NCBI GenBank assembly: GCA_001899235.1
Contig: MKVR01000019.1
Span: forward strand, 72,694 to 127,960
From: Nitrosospira sp. 56-18
GTDB taxonomy: Bacteria; Pseudomonadota; Gammaproteobacteria; Burkholderiales; Nitrosomonadaceae
DNA: 55,267 nt
Direction: 5' to 3'
The notes under the pieces were generated by a model. It saw only the letters and a program-made list of their open reading frames with translations, searched no databases and was not told the origin of the DNA. The position numbers were made by a program, and so were the translations under genes. Below are positions 1-8,725 of this stretch, one piece after another; position 1 is the stretch's first letter, and every line of letters begins with the position of its first letter.

Positions 1-923
1 GTTTCCGATCCGATGCGCGCCATCAGGTCCCCCGTGCGCTTTCCGCCAAAGTAGGCATGTGAAAGCTTGAGGAGATGTTCATAGGTAGCAGTGCGCAGGT
101 CAGCGCCGATGCGCTCTGAAATGCGCGCCAGCATATAGGTTCGTGCCCAGCCCAGCGCCCACGCCAATATCGCGGCGCCAAGCAGGCCGGCCAGATAAAA
201 CGTGACCAGATCGAAGTCGATGGGTTTGCCGTTCTGATAGGGAATCAATACATTGTCCATCAGCGGCATCGTCATATATGGCGGAACCAGCGCCGCGCCC
301 GTGCTGCCCAGCGTGAGGAGGAAGCCGGCAAATAACCGCCACTTGTATGGTTTTGCAAAACGCCATAAGCGGAGCAGCGTCCAGGTAGAGGGAGGAATGC
401 TCATGTCCCTTTTGCACGCCGCGCACTCTTCCTCTCCCGGCAATAATGGCATATCGAGCACGCGCTCACATTTCGGGCACTGCGCCAGCTCGGGCAAGGC
501 GAGCGAATCCTCGGATCGAACGTGGAATTGCTGGGTAAAGCGCTCTACCAGGCGCCCCGCCGGCATATCGTGAGCAAGCGTGTAGCGCCAGCGCGCGAGC
601 AGCGCCTCCTCATCGAGAAGATCGAGCGCACCCACTCCGGAATGGTCATGCCGTTCCAGTCTCAGGCTGATGCGGTAGGGCCATTCATGCCATATCGCGC
701 TTCCTCCTTCTCTGGCCAATAAGCGCTTGGTAGTGACTACTACGAAACCGGATGAAAAATGCAGCCGGTCATCCAGATCGGTTTCCAGCCAGGCCAATAC
801 ATTCTCGCCATCGGCAAGCTGCGACTCTACCTGCCTCTTCCATGCTGATGGCACAGGGGGAGATGAAATAGCTGGAGAGGCACTGGTTGGTGGCAAGGCT
901 GAGAGCTGGGAGTCCGTCATCAT
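1..923 (-). CDS. ABC exporter (fused permease/ATPase), N-terminal part, cut by window edge
   Basis: An open frame of 307 codons runs off the left edge. Residues 1-30 are low-complexity. Residues about 35-140 look like a bacterial PH-like domain (a GENVLAWLETDL stretch and a VVVTTKRLLA strand). Four cysteines follow as two CxxC pairs (C149/C152 and C167/C170), a zinc-ribbon pattern. Membrane segments lie at about 197-217 and 238-260, and the frame ends in the YFGGKRTGDLMARIGSE stretch typical of exporter-type ABC permeases. The nucleotide-binding domain would lie outside the window. The family exports lipids, drugs or peptides; the substrate cannot be read here. The start is one of two adjacent ATG codons (923 or 920); the ribosome binding site is weak. 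The family call is firm, the substrate unknown. Confidence 0.85.
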   Translation of the reverse strand, partial: MMTDSQLSALPPTSASPAISSPPVPSAWKRQVESQLADGENVLAWLETDLDDRLHFSSGFVVVTTKRLLAREGGSAIWHEWPYRISLRLERHDHSGVGALDLLDEEALLARWRYTLAHDMPAGRLVERFTQQFHVRSEDSLALPELAQCPKCERVLDMPLLPGEEECAACKRDMSIPPSTWTLLRLWRFAKPYKWRLFAGFLLTLGSTGAALVPPYMTMPLMDNVLIPYQNGKPIDFDLVTFYLAGLLGAAILAWALGWARTYMLARISERIGADLRTATYEHLLKLSHAYFGGKRTGDLMARIGSE

Positions 924-1296
924 TGAACCTGAATCCGTAGTTGACCCCTCTTTTTTAGTTTAGAACCAATGATCCACAAAGACTTTCGCGATACTCGACG
1001 TTCACCTGCGTGGTGAGCTCGCCACATCAATACGAGAAGATACTGCGCACCAGCCAGGAACGCCAGGAACCGGCAGCAATCCTTCCACGTCAATGGGCCC
1101 TGATTCGACTGAACGGGCGGAGCCCGCTATAAGGACGCTGGCGGCATGTTCAGGAGCTTGTCCAGGTCCCGGAAAACCGGTGTATCGCGCCGACTGAGGA
1201 AAACGTAAGGAATTTTAGCGCAGCCGCCGCTTCTCCGCCTCCATGATTTGAGATGACACAAGCGGGACGCGACTGGATTTCTATTTCAAGCGTTTG
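924..1296. other. Intergenic spacer with a repeat relic
   Basis: No gene is seen in these 373 bases. Positions about 958-1010 resemble the interior of the inverted-repeat element at 47957-48144; the best segment, 969-988, matches 48068-48087 (other strand) at 19 of 20 bases. A short hairpin (CGGGC/GCCCG, 1114-1126) has no T run and is not called a terminator. Confidence 0.5.
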
Positions 1297-2526
1297 CTAC
1301 GGTGAAGAGTTGTTTTTGCTCACACGGCGTTCCGCATTTTTAATGTTGGCGAGAGCTGTTTCGATCACCTTGCGGGGCGCGCCGATATTCATGCGCATGA
1401 ACCCGCTGCCTGCCTCCCCGAATAATGTGCCGGGGCTCATGCCCACACCCGCCTGGTGCACAAAAAAATGCCGGAGTTGCACATCGTCCATTCCCAGCCT
1501 GGCCTTGAGCGCCTTGCAGTCGAGCCATAACAGATAAGTGCCTTCCGGTTCGATGAGCCGGATATCGGGCATATCGGTCAACAGGATCTGCCGCACCGCA
1601 TCCCGTGTTTTTCTCAAATAGATCAGCAACTCGTCCAACCAGGCCTCGCCAGCGCGATATGCTGATTCGAACGCCACGATGCTGAAGGGATTGGCTGCGC
1701 TGACGTGTACTTCGTCGAATGTCCGCGTAAGCGACCTCCGGCATTCCAAGTCCGGCACGATCAGAACGGATAAATTCAATCCCGGTATGTTGAACGTCTT
1801 GCTCGGCGCAGTCGCGGTAATGATAACCACTCCGGCCGATGCTGATGTTTCCGCGAGCGTGGAAAGAGGCACATGCTTCTGGCCGGGGTAAACCAGGTCG
1901 GAATGAATCTCATCGGAGAATACGATCAGCTCATATTTTCGAGCAATCTGGAGGACTTTCTCCAGTTCTTCCCTGCTCCATACTCTCCCGACAGGATTAT
2001 GTGGAGAGCACAGCAGCAGGAGGCGGGCACGCGAAGCGCAATGCTCCAGATGATCGAAATCAATTTCGTACCGCTTGCCGCACAGGCGTAGCGGGTTGAG
2101 CACCAGTTGCCTGTTCGTGCCGGTCACAGCGGAAAAGAACGGAAAATATACCGGTGGCTGCACTATCACCGACTCCCCGGGAGCGGTAAAGGCGGTGACC
2201 GCTGCGTGGATCGAAGGCACCACGCCAGGGCACATCATGATCCATTCGCGCCGCACTTCCCAGCCGTGACGCCGCCTCAGCCAGCCCGCCAGGGAATCAT
2301 ACAGGCTTTCCGGATATATCGTATAGCCGTATATAGGGTGCGCCGCGCGCAGGGAGAGAGCCTGTGTCACAGCGGGAGGTGCGGCAAAATCCATGTCCGC
2401 TACCCACAAGGGGATGACGTCCGCGGCACCAAACAGGCTTACGCGGCCATCATATTTCAGCGCGGCGGTATCGCGGCGGTCAATCTCGTTATCGAAGTCA
2501 TGCCTGGGAACAGGGCTGTCACTCAA
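1297..2526 (-). CDS. ovoB: PLP-dependent C-S lyase, probable ovothiol sulfoxide lyase OvoB
   Basis: A 409-residue fold-type I PLP enzyme of the MalY/PatB class. It shows the N-terminal VIPLWVADMDF signature, the CSPHNPVGR loop (173-181), SDEIHSDL (about 204-211) and the PLP lysine in APSKTFN (K243). MalY/PatB proteins cleave C-S bonds of cystathionine-like substrates. Here the gene overlaps the ovoA stop codon by four bases (TTGA), so the likely job is the second ovothiol step: cleaving the 5-histidylcysteine sulfoxide made by OvoA to 5-thiohistidine. The start is TTG; no nearer ATG keeps the N-terminal signature. The lyase family is certain, the OvoB role comes from the neighbour. Alternative: a cystathionine beta-lyase. 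Confidence 0.82.
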   Translation of the reverse strand: MSDSPVPRHDFDNEIDRRDTAALKYDGRVSLFGAADVIPLWVADMDFAAPPAVTQALSLRAAHPIYGYTIYPESLYDSLAGWLRRRHGWEVRREWIMMCPGVVPSIHAAVTAFTAPGESVIVQPPVYFPFFSAVTGTNRQLVLNPLRLCGKRYEIDFDHLEHCASRARLLLLCSPHNPVGRVWSREELEKVLQIARKYELIVFSDEIHSDLVYPGQKHVPLSTLAETSASAGVVIITATAPSKTFNIPGLNLSVLIVPDLECRRSLTRTFDEVHVSAANPFSIVAFESAYRAGEAWLDELLIYLRKTRDAVRQILLTDMPDIRLIEPEGTYLLWLDCKALKARLGMDDVQLRHFFVHQAGVGMSPGTLFGEAGSGFMRMNIGAPRKVIETALANIKNAERRVSKNNSSP

Positions 2527-4706
2527 GCCACCCGCTCCCAGATAGTAACTTCCGACAGCGTGTGCTGGAATTTACGCCGGGTTTCCCGGATTACGAAAGG
2601 CACCTGCCGCGGTCCCTGGATCAGTTTGAAATGCTCGCCGAGAATGTCCTTCAGACCATCGATCGTACCGAAGCTTTCGCCATCGCGCTTGAACCCGCCG
2701 ATCCACAAATCCCGCTTCGTATGCTCCTCCAGCCAGGTATAGGGAGAAGCGATCAACAAAAGACCGCCGGAGTTAAGACGCGCATGGATCGAGGCAAGCA
2801 GCTTGGCCGGATCGTAAAGCCGGTCGATCAGATTCGCGGCAAGGATCAAATCGTATCCACTGAACAACGGTTTGAGGTTGCAGGCATCGCCTTGGTAAAA
2901 CTGTACCTTATCCTTCACCTTGTCCAGCCCGAGGCCCGTCAGCGTACGCTCCCTGTATAATACAAGCTCTCCCTCATCCGCGAGCGTATAGCGCAATACG
3001 CCCTGCCGCGCGAGCTGCACCCCCTGCCCGATGAAGCGCGCGGAAAAATCAATTCCGGTGACATTATCGAAATGGCGTGCAAGCTCAAAAGTGGCACGGC
3101 CGGATGCGCAGCCCAGATCCAGCGCGGTACGCGCAGGCTTGCCCTCCATCGCGGCTATGGCCAGCTCAGCCAATGCTTTCGGGAAATTGGGCACATCGAA
3201 ATAGATGTCTCCGTAATGAAATTCCGCATACTCGGAGAGCAGCTTGTCGGTTTCATAGTGGGAGCCGTGCTGGGCCGGCGGAGCATCCGCTACCACATAG
3301 CGAAAACCCGCATGCTGGAAGAAATGCCGGCGGAAAGCATAGCGCGCGCTCTTCAGCGACTCATTCCCGCATGAAATCCATGATCCGCCCTTCATGAGAT
3401 TATGCCGGCCATCGAAGGTCGGGGTCGTGAAATCGTCGTAATGCGGATGAATATCGAAGCCCTCGAACGGATAGATCGGGGTCTCGGTCCATTGCCAGAC
3501 GTTGCCAACCACGTCGTAAAACTGGCCTTGGACAAATTCATTGACGGGGTGGGGGGAGGCGCCATGGTCGAGATGAATATTCGCCGCCGTCGAAGAGGAG
3601 TGAGGCACCTCGGACAGGCCTGCCACCTCATAGAGCCGATACCATTCGTCTTCCGTGGGCAATCTGAATGACTGCCCGGTCGCTGCCGCTTTCCAGTTAC
3701 AGAAGGCTTTAGCCTCATGATAGTTGACTTCTACCGGCCAGTCCCAGGGCATGGATATTTCCTCCGTCATGAGACGCAGTCGCCAGCTGGCGCCCTGCCT
3801 GATCCAGAAAGCAGGGTATTGCGCGCGGGTATGATGAAGCCAGGCACGGCCCTCTTCTTCCCAGAAATCGTCTCTTCCATAGCCGTTCACCTCGACGAAA
3901 GAAAGGAATTCCTGGTTGCTCACGAGGTACTTCCCCGCCTGAAATGCGGAAACTTGAGCGATACGGCTGCCGTACTCGTTATCCCACCCATAGGTCAGAT
4001 CGGTTTTGCTCTTCCCGAGCTGCACACTGCCTTCCGGCACATCGATCAGCTGGTTCTGGGGCGCCGGCCCGGATTTCCTGCAAGGCTCCCAGGCCGGATG
4101 GGATACGACGAATTCCAGCGCATGCTGCCGGATCAGCACGGATGATGTTTCCAGATGAATGCGTTCATGTTCTATACCCATCATGATAGTCCACCACGGA
4201 CTGTCCCAGCCGATAGGCAGAGTCAGCGGAGTCTCGCTGATCAATTTGTCAACCAACCGGCGTATGGTCTTCCGGTAGGCGCGCACTTCGTCGATTGCCG
4301 GCCAGTCGTAATGAGTGGTATTCAGATCGTCCCAGCTCATCTCATCGACGCCAACCGCGAACATCGCCTCCATCCTGGGATTTATTCGCTCCGTAATCAG
4401 TCCTGCAAGCAATAATTTGTTGGTATAAAAAGTCGAGGTATGGCCAAGATAAAAAATGAGGGGGTGACGCAGGGAAATAGGCTTTTTATAGTACGCTTCC
4501 TCTCCCTGAAGCGTTTCGAAAAGCTGCTCATAGCAATCGAGGGTCGCATGAAAATAATTCCGGATCTCTTCGCGCTTCGCTTCCGCGTCGCGTCCGGAAA
4601 GCACGGGTGTCCGGGGGAAAAGCTGCGGGGATATCATGCGCAGCCTGGGATTATTTCCGGCTGCTTGCTGATCTGGCGTGGAGGTTTTTCTTGCATTCAA
4701 ATTCAT
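2523..4706 (-). CDS. ovoA: 5-histidylcysteine sulfoxide synthase / 4-mercaptohistidine N-methyltransferase OvoA
   Basis: 727 residues in the full OvoA architecture. The N-terminal DinB-like part carries an iron-ligand pattern (H89, then HERIHLE with H180 and H184). The central formylglycine-generating-enzyme-like sulfoxide synthase domain spans about 220-475 and includes GNVWQWTETPIYPF. A class I SAM methyltransferase follows from about 485, with LDLGCASGR at 529-537. The family joins cysteine to C5 of histidine with oxygen, giving a sulfoxide, and the C-terminal domain N-methylates the thiohistidine. The C-terminal methyltransferase and the ISLRHPLIFYLGHT region separate it from ergothioneine EgtB. 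The start has a GAGG ribosome site 7 bases upstream. It is first in a two-gene operon with the lyase. Product ovothiol A, a cytosolic redox thiol, is inferred. Confidence 0.93.
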   Translation of the reverse strand: MNLNARKTSTPDQQAAGNNPRLRMISPQLFPRTPVLSGRDAEAKREEIRNYFHATLDCYEQLFETLQGEEAYYKKPISLRHPLIFYLGHTSTFYTNKLLLAGLITERINPRMEAMFAVGVDEMSWDDLNTTHYDWPAIDEVRAYRKTIRRLVDKLISETPLTLPIGWDSPWWTIMMGIEHERIHLETSSVLIRQHALEFVVSHPAWEPCRKSGPAPQNQLIDVPEGSVQLGKSKTDLTYGWDNEYGSRIAQVSAFQAGKYLVSNQEFLSFVEVNGYGRDDFWEEEGRAWLHHTRAQYPAFWIRQGASWRLRLMTEEISMPWDWPVEVNYHEAKAFCNWKAAATGQSFRLPTEDEWYRLYEVAGLSEVPHSSSTAANIHLDHGASPHPVNEFVQGQFYDVVGNVWQWTETPIYPFEGFDIHPHYDDFTTPTFDGRHNLMKGGSWISCGNESLKSARYAFRRHFFQHAGFRYVVADAPPAQHGSHYETDKLLSEYAEFHYGDIYFDVPNFPKALAELAIAAMEGKPARTALDLGCASGRATFELARHFDNVTGIDFSARFIGQGVQLARQGVLRYTLADEGELVLYRERTLTGLGLDKVKDKVQFYQGDACNLKPLFSGYDLILAANLIDRLYDPAKLLASIHARLNSGGLLLIASPYTWLEEHTKRDLWIGGFKRDGESFGTIDGLKDILGEHFKLIQGPRQVPFVIRETRRKFQHTLSEVTIWERVA

Positions 4707-5523
4707 ATTGAACCCTCGAGTGCGAATTGCCTGAAAGGAAATGCAAACGGATGTGCAAGCAAAGGATAAACCCCTTGCGTTTCTTGGTCGTTAAACCCAT
4801 TCGATTTTTTCTATTATGGGAAAAGTCGGTGCACCTCAGGCATTAGCCTCAGGTATTACGAAGCGGCCAAGGCACGCTGACTCAATAACCAAGCTGCTTT
4901 CTGTCTTTCGCATTCGATTGAGATGCGGGGAGCGAGTTCCCTTTTAATCGTTCAATTTACCACATTCAGCATCATTTTATGGTTTTAGTTGCCGCCTCCA
5001 TTTCCTGATGTCAATGCATGAAACGCGCCGGTTTGCCAGTATAGGCCTGGTTACCAGGCGAAGGCAGCCCCTGAGGCCAAGCCACTGTGGTAGCGCAATA
5101 TAGAGCCTGCAGCTTTTTTGCGCAAGTAGCCGCCCCCAGGGGGTAAGTACCAATATTCATGGGTGGCGATGGGGAGAAAACTTATTCAACGGCGGATTGC
5201 AGGACATGGCCTTCAGCTTCACGTGGCGACGGGCGGTACTGGCCACCACTTATCCGGCTCCATGGTTTCCCCGAAAACTGGGTACGGAACGAGGCTCGGG
5301 ACAAGGTGAATGGACATACTGGTCGATTTTCTGAAGGTCCAAACATGCAATAGGATATCTTTCCCCCTTATCCTGGAATCAGGATCTGCTATAAATGTCT
5401 TATAGGATGACTGCTCGTATCAGATACGCGGTCCCGGCTTCTCGATAATCGCGGCAAAAAAACGGATGGTGAATATCGCCTGATCTTTACTTTGGAGTCA
5501 CCATTGCTTAATAGGGGAAAAAT
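4707..5523. other. Long intergenic region between ovoA and slp
   Basis: About 817 bases without a convincing gene, between divergent genes. Visible details: a near-perfect 12-base tandem repeat (4834-4845 and 4847-4858), a CCCCCAGGGGG palindrome at 5133-5143, and an ATCCTG-GAAT-CAGGAT inverted repeat at 5370-5385 just before an AT-rich stretch. One 64-codon frame at 5159-5353 has no recognisable features. Confidence 0.5.
5370..5385. promoter_or_regulatory. Perfect inverted repeat upstream of slp, possible operator
   Basis: Six-base arms (ATCCTG and CAGGAT) around GAAT, about 140 bases before the slp start and next to an AT-rich CTATAAATG stretch that could hold a -10 element. No regulator is identified. 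Confidence 0.25.
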
Positions 5524-6075
5524 ATGAGATCTTGTCTGTTATTGGGATGTTTGTTGCTGGCCGGCTGTGCGGGATTGCCATCGGCAGTCAAGGATGTGCC
5601 CGTAGCGGAGCTATCTTACAGCCAGGCAAGCCAGAACCCCGGAAACTACAAAGATGTATCGGTACGCTGGGGCGGCATCATCATCGACGTGGACAACGAG
5701 CAGGATTTCACTCTCGTGCAAGTGCTTTCCCATCCCCTCAATTATTACGGGCGGCCGCAAACGGACAAGCCGAGCGAAGGGCGGTTCGTCATCAAAAGCA
5801 ATGAGTTCCTCGATCCTGCCGTTTATGCCAAAGACAAGGAAATTACGGTTGCGGGAACGTTGCAAGGAGAGATCGAGCGCACGATAGGCAAGAAAAAAGT
5901 ACGTTTGCCATTGCTGATATCAATAGCTACCTATTTATGGCCTGTCTATCAAAATTATCCCTATTATGGATATGGATATCCGGGTTTCGGGGGTTACGGC
6001 TTTTCTCCCTATTTTGGTTACGGCTACTATGGAAGCCCGTTTTACTGGGGAGGATATTACAGGCCATACTGGTAG
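5524..6075 (+). CDS. slp: Slp-family outer membrane lipoprotein
   Basis: 183 residues with a lipoprotein signal ending in the lipobox LLAGC (Cys15), so lipidated and probably outer-membrane. The body matches the Slp/YeaY family (WGG-type strand, a DFTLVQV strand, the GRFVIKSNEFLDP segment). The last 45 residues are a Tyr/Gly/Pro-rich tail (repeated YGYG, FGY, YYG), unusual beside the compact E. coli Slp and possibly disordered or surface-exposed. E. coli Slp is linked to starvation and acid stress, but the molecular role is unknown. A GGGGA ribosome site lies 6 bases before the ATG. Confidence 0.87.
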   Translation: MRSCLLLGCLLLAGCAGLPSAVKDVPVAELSYSQASQNPGNYKDVSVRWGGIIIDVDNEQDFTLVQVLSHPLNYYGRPQTDKPSEGRFVIKSNEFLDPAVYAKDKEITVAGTLQGEIERTIGKKKVRLPLLISIATYLWPVYQNYPYYGYGYPGFGGYGFSPYFGYGYYGSPFYWGGYYRPYW

Positions 6076-6235
6076 AAAATAGCAGCCGAGACAGCCTTTT
6101 ACCCTCCAACCACCCTGAATCAGCCCACTGCCATCCGAAGTATCTCGCAAGCGGTGGGTTGTTTGAGTTGTTTGCACTGGCCTGAAAAATGTAATGCTTC
6201 TTCAGGCTGCCGGATCAACCTACACGCGGATCGTT

Positions 6236-7483
6236 ATGCGCAAACTCGCGCTTGTTGTTACGGCATCGTTTCTCGCTCTCCCCCTGGCCCTCCTAACCCT
6301 GCTGTTTCTAGCCATTGAAGACCATCCCCGCATAGACCGCAAGGTCATTTTAACTCCCGAGCATGTCGCGCGGGCCAAGCATATCGTCGATGCCCATCGG
6401 GCACAGGCACGTCCAGGCATGCTCGTCATGATCAAAGTAAGGGCTTCGGACGTCGATCTCGCTGCGAACTATCTCGCGAACCGGTTTGCCAAGGGCAGCG
6501 CTCAGGTAGCGCTCGCCGACCGGCGCGCCGATGTCCACTTGAGCCTTCCCCTGAAATATGCACCCGGTGCTTATTTGAATATCGAGGCTGCACTGATCGA
6601 AACGCGTGATCTGCCACAGCCTCGTTCAGTACGCATCGGAAAACTCCCGCTGCCCGATGCGCTTTCCGGATTACTTGAATCCCAGCTCATGCGCTGGCTA
6701 AGGCACAATCCCGAATATCGGGCTGGATTGGACTCTGTTCGTCTGATTAAAATGTCTCCGGAGCAGCTAAGCTTTCTCTATCGTTGGGAAGGAGGCTTTT
6801 CCCGGAAATTCCGGGTTTCGGTAATGGACAAGGAGGAGCGTGAACGGCTGCTTCGCTACCAAACGCTATTGGCGCAAAACAGCAAGCGATTTTCCGGACA
6901 GACGCCCCTTTCGCAAGTACTGCCCTCGCTGGCGAGACAGGCCATCAGGCAATCAAAAGCCGGAGATGCTGCTGCAGAGAACCGCGCCTTGATCCTGGCC
7001 ACGACATTTTATGTCCTTGGCGTATCATTGGAGCAGCTTCTTCCCGAAGCCGGCGCCTGGCCTCGTCCCGTTCCCCGGGTAATTACCATTGACGGACGCG
7101 ACGACTTTGCAAAACATTTCATGATATCGGCCGCAATTGCCGCCTATGCCGATACTGCCCTTGCGGATGCAATCGGCTTATATAAGGAAATCGAGGATTC
7201 CCGTTCGGGAAGTGGCTTCTCCTTCAACGACCTGGCCGCAGACCGGGCAGGCACGAGATTCGGCGAAAAATCCGTGGCAAGCGAGGATAACGCACAAAAA
7301 CTTCAACGTCGCATGGTTTCAGGCTTGGCAGATTCGGATCTGATGCCGGCCTGGTCCGATCTGCCGGAATTCATGCCGGAAGCGGAATTCAAGCGGCGCT
7401 TCGGCGGCATCGATGCCCCGGCTTATCAAAGAATGATGCAAAAAATCGAGCAACGCGTTGCCGCCCTGTCCGTGCTTCACTGA
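6236..7483 (+). CDS. Membrane-anchored protein of unknown function
   Basis: 415 residues from the ATG chosen here, which is followed directly by a short positive stretch and one hydrophobic segment (about residues 5-27), so it is a signal anchor or uncleaved signal with the rest in the periplasm. An in-frame ATG at 6194 would add 14 residues and hide this topology. The body has no motif I recognise. It is mixed alpha/beta, with DVDLAANYLANRF near residue 75 and a C-terminal ending in a helix rich in basic and acidic residues. It stands alone 160 bases after slp. No function is proposed. Confidence 0.75.
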   Translation: MRKLALVVTASFLALPLALLTLLFLAIEDHPRIDRKVILTPEHVARAKHIVDAHRAQARPGMLVMIKVRASDVDLAANYLANRFAKGSAQVALADRRADVHLSLPLKYAPGAYLNIEAALIETRDLPQPRSVRIGKLPLPDALSGLLESQLMRWLRHNPEYRAGLDSVRLIKMSPEQLSFLYRWEGGFSRKFRVSVMDKEERERLLRYQTLLAQNSKRFSGQTPLSQVLPSLARQAIRQSKAGDAAAENRALILATTFYVLGVSLEQLLPEAGAWPRPVPRVITIDGRDDFAKHFMISAAIAAYADTALADAIGLYKEIEDSRSGSGFSFNDLAADRAGTRFGEKSVASEDNAQKLQRRMVSGLADSDLMPAWSDLPEFMPEAEFKRRFGGIDAPAYQRMMQKIEQRVAALSVLH

Positions 7484-7513
7484 AACCATGCATGATCGGC
7501 TTTGCCGAATTAA

Positions 7514-7698
7514 GGAAACACTGGACAAATCTCCAATGGCGCGACGGCGGCTTTGCGGGGCCCTTCGTGCCCCACTCTGGGGAGTCATGGCGCAGCGCTC
7601 CTTGGCATCGTAGTCCAAGCTGCGACCTTTGTCGCACGCCTTATGATTATCCCGATTTTACCAGCAACGCGCCCAGCGAGGATTTGTTCAGCGTTTCC
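7514..7698. mobile_element. MITE-like element, family 1, complete copy
   Basis: A 185-base intergenic element whose ends are inverted repeats of each other: GGAAACACTGGACAAATC at the left and the complement of GGAAACGCTGAACAAATC at the right. It is flanked by TTAA (7510-7513) and CTAA (7699-7702), both fitting YTAR, the target of IS5-type elements. It encodes nothing convincing. Its interior matches the copies at 29784 and 31838. Confidence 0.75.
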
Positions 7699-7762
7699 CT
7701 AACGCCTTAAGCCGTCCTATCGTTGTACGGGGTCAGTAGACTTGCGTCAATACTGCGTTGCG

Positions 7763-8152
7763 TTATAGCCTGTTAAGGAATGTCGAAATCGTGGGCCAGG
7801 TCCAGGCATCGATTTCGCGATCCCCCACCGGGTCGGGTAGCTTGGAGGGCAGCTTTTCTGCATCCCCGTGAATCAGGAGTACGGGCATTCTACCCTCGTA
7901 AGCACAGCGTATCTCCCAGAGTTGGCCATCCGCCCTGACGACATTTTTGGTTATAAGGGCAATCACTCCATCGCATCCCGTAACCTTGGTCCTGCACTCG
8001 TCCTTCCAGGCAGGTTCCCACGACTGCTTGACCGGCATGTCGACGAAGGTAAAACCCGTTTGCTCTTTGTTTAATTGCTCAAGCAATTGATCGCGCAACT
8101 GGATATCCCGAAGCGCGAAGCTGATAAAAACGGTATTGGTTTTTGCAGCCAT
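7763..8152 (-). CDS. Stand-alone TIR-like (MTH538/ThsB-type) domain protein
   Basis: 129 residues, essentially one domain. The start NTVFISFALRD resembles the first strand and loop of TIR-like folds, and a GQLWEIRCAYE segment (about residues 76-87) carries the Trp-Glu often near the active site of this group. The family (Pfam TIR-like, DUF1863) includes ThsB of the Thoeris antiphage system, where it makes a cyclic ADP-ribose signal; other members have no known role. No ThsA-like or other effector gene lies next to it, so a defence role is not supported. A GGGGG ribosome site precedes the ATG. The next gene downstream on this strand is none within 279 bases. Confidence 0.75.
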   Translation of the reverse strand: MAAKTNTVFISFALRDIQLRDQLLEQLNKEQTGFTFVDMPVKQSWEPAWKDECRTKVTGCDGVIALITKNVVRADGQLWEIRCAYEGRMPVLLIHGDAEKLPSKLPDPVGDREIDAWTWPTISTFLNRL

Positions 8153-8247
8153 GCATTACCCCCTGAAATCAGTCAATTTATTGTTCGCAAGACGGTCGCG
8201 TTGTCTATCCGTTCAGCGCTTCTTTAAATACAAGCCTGAACTCCTGC

Positions 8248-8643
8248 TCAGCCGGCTTTGCCACCACCTCGCTTGGCCGTTACCTGAATTTCAATCCGCA
8301 TGCGAGGATCCGATAAACCTGCCGACAGCATCATGGCTGCTGGCCTGATCTCTCCCAGGTATTTCCGGAATGTGGGCCAGCAACGCTGAAAATCCGAAGC
8401 ATCGGGCAATACATAGATCACGCGGACGATATCCTCCAAGCCGGCGCCCGCCTTGTGCAAGGCTTCGCGGATATTTTTGAAACACTGCTCCGCCTGGTCT
8501 ATCAGATCATCCGATATCGTCATGTTGCCATAATCAAAACCCGTGGTTCCGGAGACAAAAATCCAGTCACCCTCGACTACCGCCCGCGAGTACCCGATCT
8601 CATGCTCGAACGTGGAACCTGAGCTTATCAGTTGACGAGCCAT
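8248..8643 (-). CDS. RidA/YjgF/UK114-family protein
   Basis: 131 residues with the RidA fold: the FVSGTTGFD strand-turn, the helix with QAEQCFKNI, and the C-terminal PRMRIEIQVTA strand holding the conserved arginine. RidA proteins hydrolyse reactive enamine/imine intermediates to keto acids, protecting PLP enzymes. This one belongs to a divergent subgroup, so a precise substrate cannot be given. It lies about 95 bases upstream of the TIR-like gene on the same strand; the gap makes an operon uncertain. Confidence 0.85.
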   Translation of the reverse strand: MARQLISSGSTFEHEIGYSRAVVEGDWIFVSGTTGFDYGNMTISDDLIDQAEQCFKNIREALHKAGAGLEDIVRVIYVLPDASDFQRCWPTFRKYLGEIRPAAMMLSAGLSDPRMRIEIQVTAKRGGGKAG

Positions 8644-8725
8644 GCAATGCCTCCGCGACGATATTATTTATATGGGCCAATGCCAGGTCAAAAAAGGCCG
8701 TGGCGAAGATTACGATTGGGCAAGG

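Noticed and set aside
1114-1126. Hairpin after ovoB as a terminator
   Set aside because: Five-base stem, no T run, and 170 bases past the stop codon.
2107-2742. A 211-codon frame on the + strand
   Set aside because: It lies opposite the ovoA/ovoB genes, whose motifs are clear; its product has no recognisable features.
4834-4858. Tandem 12-base repeat as the start of a repeat array or CRISPR
   Set aside because: Only two units with no spacers.
5133-5143. CCCCCAGGGGG palindrome as a CsoR/RcnR-type metal operator
   Set aside because: Too short, and no metal-response gene is close.
7389-7637. Short frames inside the family-1 elements (also at 16312-16600 and 29863-30159)
   Set aside because: They share some residues between copies because the DNA is shared, but they are not kept in frame and match no transposase I know.
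7763-8643. TIR-like and RidA-like genes as a defence operon
   Set aside because: A 95-base gap, no effector, and RidA is a common housekeeping family.
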